Positions 36,339-43,653 of a stretch of DNA of 43,653 nt are shown piece after piece. The notes below the pieces were generated by a model, which saw only the letters and a program-made list of their open reading frames with translations, did no database searches and was not told the DNA's origin. The DNA comes from a virus. Made by a program: the position numbers and the translations under genes. The stretch is from positions 1-43,653 of the IMG/VR virus record IMGVR_UViG_3300043438_001489. One strand, given 5' to 3'. The stretch's first letter is position 1. Every line of letters starts with the position of its first letter.

Positions 36339-38329
36339 TGGCTGTTATTATTCAGATTCGACGTGGCACTGCTGCGGAGTGGACTGCCGCTAACCCTGTT
36401 CTTGCTCATGGTGAGATGGGTGTTGAGACTGACACTTTAAAGGTAAAGATTGGTGACGGATCTACTGCTTGGGTTAGTCTTCCTTACTTTACGCAGGGTG
36501 CTACAGGTGCTACAGGTCCGACTGGTCCAACAGGTCCAACAGGGGCAACTGGTGCTACTGGTGCTACTGGTGCGGCGGGTACGAATGGTACGAATGGTAC
36601 GAATGGTACGAATGGTACGAATGGGGTGGATGGGGATTCGGCTTACGAAGTTGCTGTAGCAAATGGTTTCGTTGGAACTGAAGCCGCTTGGTTGACTTCT
36701 CTTGTTGGAGCCACGGGTGCTACTGGTGCTACTGGTGCTACTGGTGCTACAGGTGCTACGGGTGCTACAGGCGCTACAGGGGCGGCAGGCACAAATGGTA
36801 CAAATGGTACAAATGGTACAAATGGTACAAATGGTACAAATGGAGTGGATGGTGATTCGGCTTACGAAGTTGCTGTAGCAAATGGTTTTGTTGGAACTGA
36901 AGCCGCTTGGTTGACTTCTCTTGTTGGAGCAACAGGCTCAACTGGTGCTACTGGTGCTACTGGTGCTACTGGTGCTCAAGGTCCCATAGGTTTGACTGGT
37001 GCTACCGGTGCAACAGGTGCTACAGGTGCTACAGGAGCAACTGGTCCAGGTGTACCAACTGGAGGTACTGCTGGTCAAATCCTTACCAAAAACTCGACCA
37101 CAAATTATGACACTGTTTGGGCTGCACCTGGTGCGGCTGCTTACACCACTGTTGTAAAACAGTTGGTACGTAACGACACTGGTGCAACTGTTACTAAAGG
37201 TCAAGTTGTTTACATAACAGGTGCAAACGGAACCCACGCTCTAATAGGTTTAGCAGACGCTGACACTGAAGCAACTTCGTCAAAGACGCTTGGTATTCTT
37301 GAGCAAGACTTGGCTGCTAACGCAGACGGTTACGTTATTACCGAAGGTTTGCTAGATAACGTAAACACTGGTTCGGCTACTGCTGGTCAGTCTGTTTGGT
37401 TATCTTCAACTGCTGGTGGTTATGTTTTTGGTGCACCACCTGCCGAACCAGCGCACAGCGTTTACCTTGGTATTGTTCGACGAGCAAATAGCAGCAACGG
37501 ACAAATCCTTGTCAAAGTACAAAACGGTTATGAACTTAATGAGTTGCATGACGTGTTTACTGGTTCTGCAGTATCGGGCGATCTACTTAAATATAATGGT
37601 AGCGGTTGGATTAATTCAGCCCAGTCCACTTTGGCTATTGCCCCGTCACAGGTCACCGGTACTGCAGTCATAACTACGGATACTCGCTTGTCTGACTCAC
37701 GCACCCCTACCGCTCACGCTTCAACCCATGGTTCTGCAGGATCTGACCCTATTACTGTTGCACAGTCACAGGTCACTAACCTAACAACCGATTTAGCAGG
37801 CAAGGCAGCCTCAAGCCATACGCATGATGCGGCTGATGTTACTAGCGGAACTTTCGCTATCGCCCGTATCCCTACGGGGACAACTGGTACAACTGTTTCC
37901 TTAGGTAACCACACGCACACTATTGCTAACGTTACTGGTTTGCAAACAGCGTTGGACGCAAAACTTACTACCGCTGACACTGGTTGGCTTACCTCTACCG
38001 TAATCAGTGCAGCAACAGGTTGGTCTGTAACTTCTTACAACATTAGAAGGTTAAACGGTATAGTAAACGGAATCCTTACAGTAAGCCGTTCTGGTGGAAA
38101 CGTAACAGTACCAGCAACTGGTAACATTACAAACCAAAACGTAGCAACCTTAACCTCTGGATGGTACAACACAACCTCAGACAGTGGAATGGTACTAACT
38201 AACGGTTCAGGTCCTCTTACAGGTGGATACATTCAATCAAACGGAACTATAACCATTAGCGCAATGTCATCTGGTGCAACAATCTCAACTGGAGATACCT
38301 TCAGTTTCACCCTATTCGAGATGGTTTAG
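36338..38329 (+). CDS. collagen-like tail fibre protein, 663 residues
   Basis: Residues 1-48 (IIQIRRGTAAEWTAANPVLA, then LKVKIGDGSTAWVSLPYF) are an N-terminal virion-attachment domain found in many phage fibres. Residues about 50-240 are Gly-X-Y collagen-like repeats (GATGATG, GTNGTNG) interrupted by two copies of a 30-residue non-collagen module (DSAYEVAVANGFVGTEAAWL). A beta shaft, an ASTHGSAGSDP repeat that suggests a fibre bend, and a C-terminal head (about 560-663) with TVISAATGWSV follow. It should form trimers and bind the host. GGAGG lies nine bases before the ATG. The gene ends tail-to-tail with the HNH gene. Confidence 0.88.
   Translation: MAVIIQIRRGTAAEWTAANPVLAHGEMGVETDTLKVKIGDGSTAWVSLPYFTQGATGATGPTGPTGPTGATGATGATGAAGTNGTNGTNGTNGTNGVDGDSAYEVAVANGFVGTEAAWLTSLVGATGATGATGATGATGATGATGATGAAGTNGTNGTNGTNGTNGTNGVDGDSAYEVAVANGFVGTEAAWLTSLVGATGSTGATGATGATGAQGPIGLTGATGATGATGATGATGPGVPTGGTAGQILTKNSTTNYDTVWAAPGAAAYTTVVKQLVRNDTGATVTKGQVVYITGANGTHALIGLADADTEATSSKTLGILEQDLAANADGYVITEGLLDNVNTGSATAGQSVWLSSTAGGYVFGAPPAEPAHSVYLGIVRRANSSNGQILVKVQNGYELNELHDVFTGSAVSGDLLKYNGSGWINSAQSTLAIAPSQVTGTAVITTDTRLSDSRTPTAHASTHGSAGSDPITVAQSQVTNLTTDLAGKAASSHTHDAADVTSGTFAIARIPTGTTGTTVSLGNHTHTIANVTGLQTALDAKLTTADTGWLTSTVISAATGWSVTSYNIRRLNGIVNGILTVSRSGGNVTVPATGNITNQNVATLTSGWYNTTSDSGMVLTNGSGPLTGGYIQSNGTITISAMSSGATISTGDTFSFTLFEMV
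36635..36930 (+). repeat. 219-bp tandem module duplication in the collagen-like fibre gene
   Basis: The stretch 36635-36711 recurs at 36854-36930 almost unchanged (one C/T difference seen at 36670/36889). The offset of 219 bases, 73 codons, preserves the frame. Runs of GGTGCTACT-type and AATGGTAC-type triplet repeats lie between and around them (five Asn-Gly-Thr units in one copy, six in the other), so the tract is prone to slippage or recombination. Confidence 0.9.
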
Positions 38330-38982
38330 TCTTCTAAGACCTTCGGTAATGTCCCATGCTTACGGGCTTCATCCCTACGCTTCTTATCCTCAGCGTGAAT
38401 CATTTCATCCGTAGCAAACGTTACAGGGTCATGCGGTAAAGCATCCTGACCAATAGGTAAGAACGGCACACTCGCATCAACTTTACCCTCAGCATTAACA
38501 GGACGATCCCCATAAAACGGGTCATTCGTGGCATGCCAACGGTTGTGACATTCAGCACAAATACGGTGGACGTTTCCTTCAATGTTGCACATAGTGTTTT
38601 TGTCAGGGCCATGGTGTACGGCTTCAGCAGGATGACCTGGACAGCCAATGATTGGTTTAACACCACCACCAGCATTCTTCAGCCACGCCCACTCACAAAC
38701 CATTCCAGGTTTGATAGGGAACTTCTTTACCGCTTCTTTACGTCCAGTAGAGATAGGGTCAGCGTACTGATCCAACGACTTGGTGCCAGTGTAACCTTCA
38801 AAATAGGCATCAATATCTAGTTTGTCTGCAGACAAGGCTGCTTCATAAGCGTTTGACGGTTCCAGGGAGTAGGCACCTAGACAGCAACACTCAGTGTCGT
38901 CTGCCAGGTTGCCGTTCCACATGTCAGCACACTCATCATGAAAACCTGCTTTGCAGGCTAAACAAATTTCGTTATCAGCCAT
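38326..38982 (-). CDS. HNH endonuclease with Cys-rich N-terminus
   Basis: 218 residues. HNH core: AEAVHHGP (H123, H124), then NVHRICAECHNRWH with N137, C142, C145, H146 and H150, the zinc and catalytic pattern. The first 35 residues hold further Cys groups (CLACKAGFHDEC, ECCCLG), probably a second zinc site. It may nick or cut DNA during packaging or replication, or be a free-standing homing type enzyme. Its stop overlaps the fibre gene stop by four bases, with no terminator between. Confidence 0.88.
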   Translation of the reverse strand: MADNEICLACKAGFHDECADMWNGNLADDTECCCLGAYSLEPSNAYEAALSADKLDIDAYFEGYTGTKSLDQYADPISTGRKEAVKKFPIKPGMVCEWAWLKNAGGGVKPIIGCPGHPAEAVHHGPDKNTMCNIEGNVHRICAECHNRWHATNDPFYGDRPVNAEGKVDASVPFLPIGQDALPHDPVTFATDEMIHAEDKKRRDEARKHGTLPKVLED

Positions 38983-41498
38983 TAGTTGTACCTACGGTCC
39001 TCATGGTTAGTGGTGTCCGTGTCGTTGCCAGCAATATTGTATAGATATATACCAGCATACATGCGGCGACCGGCACCACCACGTTGAGGTGAGATAGGCA
39101 TACGCATACGCATTTCACGTAAGAATGGGGTCATGGCGAGTGAAGTTTCACCATTCATGTCACACCAAGTCCTGTAAGTCTGTAGCAGTTCTTGCGCAGA
39201 CACCATACTTGCAGCGTTAACAACAACACAGTCTTCAATGAACTTCGACATGTGGTCTTCCTCAAAGCGGTACTCTGTAGTAGCCAACTTGACAGCATCA
39301 GGTTCACTCAGCCCGTTGTTAAGCACACGAATTGCGCCCTCAATCATCCAAGCAAGAACACCCGGACCCTCATATTTAACAATGTCGTCCGACAAGCCTT
39401 GCTTCTGTAAGGCTTCAGGCACTTGGTAACTGAAGTCAATCTTACGTAAACGCCTCCAGAAACCTGACCCGCCCGAACGAACAGTCGGTAGGTGGTTAAC
39501 AGCAAGGAACAAAGTGTGGCTCGGTTTGAAGTCGAAGAAGTCTTTATACATTTTGCGGGCAGAGATAGTATCTCCACCAGTCAACATCTTAATACGGGAC
39601 TCGTTGAACTTACCGTCAGGTCTAGTTTCAGATGCCACAGCGAAACGCACACCACGCAGGTTAGCGATTTCGGTAGCATGCTGTGTAGTGTTCGTGTCTA
39701 GCAAGAAGTTTTCTGGCATGGAGCGAGCATAAGTTCCTAGAATCTTTGAAGCAATCTCCAACAGGGTTGACTTACCGTTGGCACCCACACCAACAAATAC
39801 TGGCAGCACATGCCAACGAACTTCACCAATCAACGCAATACCGAGGAGTTCTTGGATGTAGTTGATGCGGTCTTCGTCTGTGATTACCAGTTTAAGGAAC
39901 TGATCCCACATTGGTGTTTCTTTTTGGCTAGGCGCTACAGTGGTTTGCATCGTGTTGTAGTCCGTCTTAGGGTCTGCATCACGCAACACACCTGTCTCCA
40001 GGTTGACTATTCCATTTGGCGTGCATAGTTCTAGGGGGTTTTTGTCCAGTTCGTGCGGTAGGACGATAATGTCTGGCACTGATTGTGCCAACATGACAGA
40101 ACTTGTGAGTGCTGAACGAGATAAAGACTTCTTAGCCCAGTCCATCCCAGCCTTTGAAGCATCGAGTGCTCCAAAGGACAGGGCGGCCTCGGCAGCCAAC
40201 CTTTCGATTGACTTTGCTGTGTCTGGTACGTATGTGCTGTTCTCCCAACGGTACCAGCCAAGATCAGGGACGAAGATGAACTTTCCTTGTGCGAAGTCTG
40301 CTAGCCTTTCAGCGTTCGCAACGTCAGTGTATTTGAAAGCATCCATTGGTAAACCGATTGGGGCTAGTTCAGGTGCGACTGCTAGTGAGCCGTCTGTAGT
40401 GGTCGACACGGATGCTTGTCCTTTTGGGAGGTCTGGTACTGCGGATAAGTGTAGTTTGTGTACATGGTTGCGAACCTCTGAGGAAAGTTTTGCCTCAGAA
40501 TAGGTTGACACCATTTGTTTAGCCCATTTAAAAGCGGTTTGCACTTCACCTGGGTGGGGTTGCCGTTTCTCTCCCTCAGTTAGAAGGTTGAGGAACTTGG
40601 CTTCTAATAGTTGGGCGGCTTGATTATAACCCTCTTCAGTAAAGCAACCGTAGCGGACGGATGCGTAGATTTTAATAGCCTGTGCAAGGAGCCAGGGGTG
40701 GCGTGCTTTCGGGTTTGCTTTGTCGATAGAGTCCAGAAGTTGTGCCGTCCAAGCGCAATTGTCTTGCGCAATACGCCATTCCTCAGGGGGAGCAACAACA
40801 ACAAATTCACTGACAGTCGTGTTGTCTGAAATAAAACCATGCGACTCGAGGGCTTCAACCACTTGCGAAAGTTCAATAGGATATGTGAAATCATTAAACT
40901 CAACCTCTACATTTACAGGATGCTCAGCATCTTTATGGTTAATCGTACCAGGCGCTCGCAGTACTCGTGGTAGGTCTGATACGTTATCAACCTTACCACC
41001 ATACAGTTCGGCTACACGTTGGATGAGTTGTCCGAAGCGGCGTGAAATACCTGCCACCATGGAACGGTTCATGTCATCGATTTCGCCGTCTTCAATCGGC
41101 CAGTAAGGTTGTAAACCGTGACCTGAATGGACAATGGCGCAAGGGTTAGCGCCGATGATGGCGGAGATAGATTCGATAATGCCCATAGCATTTTCGTAGT
41201 TGTTAATACCTGAATCTTTGTAGTCCAGGTCAGCCCATAAGGCGTTCAAGCGAACAATGTCGTTAACATCGCCGCGAGTGTTAGCGGATGTAATTACTGA
41301 CTCGTCTACCGAGTTCACCATCGTGTAGACATTCATACCATTAGCAGTCAGTGTTTGCGCAAATATGTCTGCGTTCGCTAATGGCAAGGACTTGGAAGTC
41401 CAAGGGTTTTTCGGACCGAAATAACAAACAGTTACTTTGTCAGTTTCAGTTTTACCGAGCCTTGTGAACAGGTCAAGAATCGGTTTAGTGTTTAACAT
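38982..41498 (-). CDS. primase-polymerase (AEP) fused to SF3/D5-type helicase
   Basis: 838 residues. The N-terminal archaeo-eukaryotic primase domain has the metal pair DLD (90-92), HSGHGLQ (124-130) and DLPRVLRAPGTINHK (175-189). After a D5_N-like linker the SF3 helicase has Walker A GVGANGKST (570-578), the B-strand RFAVASE (618-624), motif C HTLFLAVNHLP (661-671, N668) and WRRLRKI (681-687) with the arginine finger. It can lay primers and unwind DNA at the origin. As no DNA polymerase gene was found, this protein is the central replication factor. AAGGAG lies nine bases before the ATG. Confidence 0.93.
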   Translation of the reverse strand: MLNTKPILDLFTRLGKTETDKVTVCYFGPKNPWTSKSLPLANADIFAQTLTANGMNVYTMVNSVDESVITSANTRGDVNDIVRLNALWADLDYKDSGINNYENAMGIIESISAIIGANPCAIVHSGHGLQPYWPIEDGEIDDMNRSMVAGISRRFGQLIQRVAELYGGKVDNVSDLPRVLRAPGTINHKDAEHPVNVEVEFNDFTYPIELSQVVEALESHGFISDNTTVSEFVVVAPPEEWRIAQDNCAWTAQLLDSIDKANPKARHPWLLAQAIKIYASVRYGCFTEEGYNQAAQLLEAKFLNLLTEGEKRQPHPGEVQTAFKWAKQMVSTYSEAKLSSEVRNHVHKLHLSAVPDLPKGQASVSTTTDGSLAVAPELAPIGLPMDAFKYTDVANAERLADFAQGKFIFVPDLGWYRWENSTYVPDTAKSIERLAAEAALSFGALDASKAGMDWAKKSLSRSALTSSVMLAQSVPDIIVLPHELDKNPLELCTPNGIVNLETGVLRDADPKTDYNTMQTTVAPSQKETPMWDQFLKLVITDEDRINYIQELLGIALIGEVRWHVLPVFVGVGANGKSTLLEIASKILGTYARSMPENFLLDTNTTQHATEIANLRGVRFAVASETRPDGKFNESRIKMLTGGDTISARKMYKDFFDFKPSHTLFLAVNHLPTVRSGGSGFWRRLRKIDFSYQVPEALQKQGLSDDIVKYEGPGVLAWMIEGAIRVLNNGLSEPDAVKLATTEYRFEEDHMSKFIEDCVVVNAASMVSAQELLQTYRTWCDMNGETSLAMTPFLREMRMRMPISPQRGGAGRRMYAGIYLYNIAGNDTDTTNHEDRRYN

Positions 41499-41579
41499 CT
41501 TTATTCACTCCTTAGTAAGATGGAAGACCCCGATAGGAAAGGAGACAAACTATCGGGGTCACCATCAGTATAACATTCG

Positions 41580-42131
41580 TTAGAGGGTAACGATACCCTT
41601 AACCTGGTCAACGGTGAGACCTGTCGCCAAAGCGATCTGGTCGATACCGACACCGGATTGTGCGAGACTGTTGGCAAGGTCAACCTTGTCAGCAGGGACA
41701 CCAGCAGGAGCCGGTGCGGTAGCAGGTGCAGCAGTAGTTCCACCAAACTGGTTGGCGAAGTAGTCACGTGCAGCCTTAGCATCCGCCTCAGTGAATGGGG
41801 TGAGGATGAACGGTGCAGACTGACCTGGCTTTGAAGTGCCACGACCTAGACGACCAAGAACAGGCTTATTAGTGCCTACAGATGGCTTCAAGGTTGAGAT
41901 AAGAGCACCCTGGAAGAACAACACGTTGTCGTGTTCTTCAACACCATTTGGTGCATCAAGAACTACAACACGAGCAGCAATAGCATCGCTGTCTCCATAG
42001 TCAGTCTTGATACCCTGACGGTACTCAGTAGGCCAAACTAGGAGCAGGCTGCCCTGGTAGTCGGCTGGACGGAATTTGGACGGTGAGGCAGGTTGTGAAA
42101 AACTGTCCTCGAAATAAGGCTGATTTGCCAT
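41580..42131 (-). CDS. probable single-stranded DNA-binding protein (OB-fold)
   Basis: 183 residues. A beta-rich N-terminal domain (LLLVWPTEYRQGIKTDYGDS, then AIAARVVVLDAPNG and VLFFQGALISTLKP) is followed by a Gly/Ala/Pro linker and a small helical end (ALATGLTVDQVKGIVTL). The position between primase and nuclease is that of SSB-like proteins in actinobacterial phages. It has no acidic tail of the bacterial SSB type; the terminal helix bundle may take that role. AGGAG lies 11 bases upstream of the ATG. Confidence 0.7.
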   Translation of the reverse strand: MANQPYFEDSFSQPASPSKFRPADYQGSLLLVWPTEYRQGIKTDYGDSDAIAARVVVLDAPNGVEEHDNVLFFQGALISTLKPSVGTNKPVLGRLGRGTSKPGQSAPFILTPFTEADAKAARDYFANQFGGTTAAPATAPAPAGVPADKVDLANSLAQSGVGIDQIALATGLTVDQVKGIVTL

Positions 42132-42154
42132 ATGGGTTTCGTCTCCTAAACGAT

Positions 42155-42907
42155 TTACTTTGATAGGGGTTGTGTAAACAAGTCATCGAAGTACACTTCG
42201 ATAGGCTCATCTACGGAGGGGTACTCTGCGCAAGAGAAACAATCTTTACTAATGTCAAGCGTCCTGAGATATGCGTTGAGGTCTTCCGTAGAAGTAACCT
42301 TAGCATAGATTTCGTTCGCCCGAGCAAGAGCATTGAGAGCCACTTGTTCATCGTACGGTTCACTCCAGAAGATGCCCTCTGAGAGTGAAATACTGTTGCG
42401 TGGATAAAACTTGACAGCAACTTCGTTGACATCATATCCAGCATTTTTCCAACCAAGACCATACAAGTGGGCTTGGATTCTGTAAGTATCACCAGGACCT
42501 TTACGGCGTACTGATACTAGTTTTGTGGTGCCAACCAACTTGTGGTCGACAACAGTGCCGGTCTCAGTGTCAAATAGGTCACAAGAACCTTTGATGACGT
42601 TAGGACCAATAGCACCTACTGTGAGTCGGGTCTCGATGAGCCAGCGGGGTGCCTCGCCATCGACGTTCGCTTTTTGAAAGAAGCCTTCCAACATTTCATG
42701 CATAGAAGTTCCGAGGAATGGGAGCCACGGAAGATCAGCGATAGTGGATGGCTTATCCCGCTCCACACCAGCCAACTTACGAGCCAAACATCTGAGACAG
42801 TCCGTTCCAATTTCTGACGGACCGATAAGCGTTTGCTGGGACCTTGGTTGATTGGCGATGGCATCAAATATTACCGCTTCCATCGCCAGGTTCACTGGAT
42901 GTGTCAT
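42155..42907 (-). CDS. Cas4/RecB-like PD-(D/E)XK exonuclease
   Basis: 250 residues. The nuclease core reads H in GTSMHEML, D in GSCDLFD, then VVDHKLVGTTK and the YRIQAHLYG helix of RecB-type enzymes. Four cysteines bracket it as two C-x2-C pairs (DCLRCLARK near the N-terminus, DCFSCAEYP near the C-terminus), matching Cas4/AddB proteins that hold an iron-sulfur cluster. Probably resects DNA ends for recombination with the SSB-like protein and helicase. AAGGAG precedes the ATG at 42907, and it overlaps the upstream gene by 44 bases. Confidence 0.88.
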   Translation of the reverse strand: MTHPVNLAMEAVIFDAIANQPRSQQTLIGPSEIGTDCLRCLARKLAGVERDKPSTIADLPWLPFLGTSMHEMLEGFFQKANVDGEAPRWLIETRLTVGAIGPNVIKGSCDLFDTETGTVVDHKLVGTTKLVSVRRKGPGDTYRIQAHLYGLGWKNAGYDVNEVAVKFYPRNSISLSEGIFWSEPYDEQVALNALARANEIYAKVTSTEDLNAYLRTLDISKDCFSCAEYPSVDEPIEVYFDDLFTQPLSK

Positions 42908-43274
42908 TACTCTCCTTATTTATAAACTTCTCAATATCTGTGATTGACGAATCAACATATTCACCAGCCTGCTTGATCTCTTCCGAGAAAGCAATCTGAT
43001 TCAACTCAGCCATAATTGGTGAAGTCCAGATTTTGAAAGCCGTTCGGGCGGCTTCCACATTTTTACTCTCAACAATACCCAAGGCTAGTAGAGCAGAAAA
43101 TACCATCATAGCGTTTGCTTTGATAAGAATCTGATCTTCTTCCTTTTTATCAGGATTGTCTTGACTGATAAGTGATGAATGGATTTCTCCAACATCAACG
43201 ATTTCCATACCGAGATGAGCCACAAAATCCATGACAGCATCATCATTAGTAAACATAGCAGACGGGTCTGACAT
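42864..43274 (-). CDS. hypothetical protein, 136 residues
   Basis: Acidic, helical, with a Ser/Asp/Glu-rich tail (NDTSSEPGDGSGNI). No known motif. Its ribosome binding site AAGGAG is part of the last codons of the helicase gene, whose stop adjoins its ATG at 43274, and it overlaps the exonuclease gene. It probably works with these replication/recombination enzymes. Confidence 0.65.
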   Translation of the reverse strand: MSDPSAMFTNDDAVMDFVAHLGMEIVDVGEIHSSLISQDNPDKKEEDQILIKANAMMVFSALLALGIVESKNVEAARTAFKIWTSPIMAELNQIAFSEEIKQAGEYVDSSITDIEKFINKESNDTSSEPGDGSGNI

Positions 43275-43653
43275 TTATCTCCTTAAAGAAGCAAGGACTT
43301 GCCTTGCATATTCGATGCCACGAGAACCATCTAACAGTTCACGAGACAAGTTAAATCTATCACCGTTTGTTTCGGCAATAGCCAAGTCGATGGTCTCATT
43401 AGACATAAGCCACCATATGGTCATTCGGTGCGTTCGAGATAGACGATCGATACGGTCCTCTACCTGTTCAGCATCATCAGATGAATATGGTACATCAAAG
43501 AACACCATGTCATCTGCAGCATCAAGGTCGATGCCCACACCCATAGTCATAGATAGTAATACTACACGAAGACTAGAGTTATGGTCTTGGAATTCAGCCT
43601 GAATCCTGGAACGGTCCGATTGCGATGTAGAACCGTCCAGGATTTCAGCCCGA
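43275..43653 (-). CDS. SNF2-type helicase, C-terminal part (continues from 23-1266)
   Basis: The C-terminal lobe carries LLSMTMGVGIDLDAADD-type motif V and motif VI in DAEQVEDRIDRLSRTHRMT (residues 434-452 of the joined protein), including the arginines that contact ATP, and ends LRR. The reading frame enters from the left-end segment through the 126-bp shared sequence without a shift. It is thus one 498-residue gene cut by the contig ends, not a broken gene. Confidence 0.9.
   Translation of the reverse strand, partial: RAEILDGSTSQSDRSRIQAEFQDHNSSLRVVLLSMTMGVGIDLDAADDMVFFDVPYSSDDAEQVEDRIDRLSRTHRMTIWWLMSNETIDLAIAETNGDRFNLSRELLDGSRGIEYARQVLASLRR
43528..43653. repeat. 126-bp terminal direct repeat, right copy
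   Basis: Identical to 23-148. Within it, 43552-43575 is the sequence whose reverse complement appears as the fold-back at bases 1-24. The sequence left of this copy is normal helicase coding sequence. Confidence 0.9.

Noticed and set aside
36520-37060. Possible CRISPR-like or satellite array
   Set aside because: The repeats are triplet-coded Gly-X-Y units in one open frame, with no constant repeat and unique spacer pattern.
36450-37237. Repetitive frames in the collagen region on both strands
   Set aside because: They are frame-shifted readings of the triplet repeats of the fibre gene.
1-43653. tRNA genes
   Set aside because: No T-arm consensus with a matching acceptor stem was seen by eye; a dedicated tRNA scan would be needed to exclude degenerate ones.

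Overview
This window is an essentially complete genome of a tailed double-stranded DNA virus, most likely a podovirus of an actinobacterium. Bases 23-148 are repeated exactly at 43528-43653, and one helicase gene reads in frame across that repeat. The sequence is therefore a circularly closed or terminally redundant contig of about 43.5 kb, opened inside a gene. A WhiB-type iron-sulfur regulator, leaderless promoters and a CHAP endolysin fit an actinobacterial host. The moderate G+C content suggests a host with a lower-GC genome, for example a freshwater actinobacterium, but this is inference. No integrase, tRNA, CRISPR array, RNA polymerase or DNA polymerase was recognised.

Layout. (a) 38326-43653 continuing through the ends to 4496, minus strand: an early-type operon. 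It holds an HNH endonuclease, a primase-polymerase/SF3 helicase, an SSB-like protein, a Cas4/RecB-like nuclease, an SNF2-type helicase, a small methyltransferase-like protein, WhiB, and about ten tiny overlapping genes of unknown function. (b) 4545-7620, minus: a class II glutamine amidotransferase and a COOH-NH2 amidoligase, separated and bounded by long stem-loops and sharing a leader motif. (c) 7641-8746: mostly non-coding, with three perfect DnaA boxes, inverted and direct repeats (a probable replication origin) and two tiny genes. It is flanked by two rearranged copies of a regulatory block. (d) 8747-9901, minus: an orphan 384-residue protein. (e) 10180-15494, plus: a late-type operon starting with an HTH regulator on a leaderless promoter that overlaps a palindrome, followed by a zinc-ribbon peptide, small terminase, fibre protein, metallophosphoesterase, XhlA-like protein, endolysin, holin and small basic proteins. 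It ends at a bidirectional terminator. (f) 15553-36059, minus: the virion module, transcribed from nuclease and large terminase through portal, scaffold, capsid, adaptor, nozzle-like protein and ejection proteins to a 2,763-residue giant virion protein. (g) 36087-38329, plus: a small protein and a collagen-like tail fibre.

How the parts fit. Replication probably begins at the DnaA-box region with the phage primase/helicase and SSB-like protein and borrows the host polymerase. The short tail is built from adaptor, nozzle and ejection proteins, with collagen-like fibres for host recognition, and lysis uses the CHAP enzyme with one or two membrane proteins. The least expected parts are the amidotransferase/amidoligase pair with its RNA structures, the origin with its flanking duplicated blocks, the nested membrane-protein gene beside the portal, and a recurring extended -10 motif that places transcription starts on or just before start codons.
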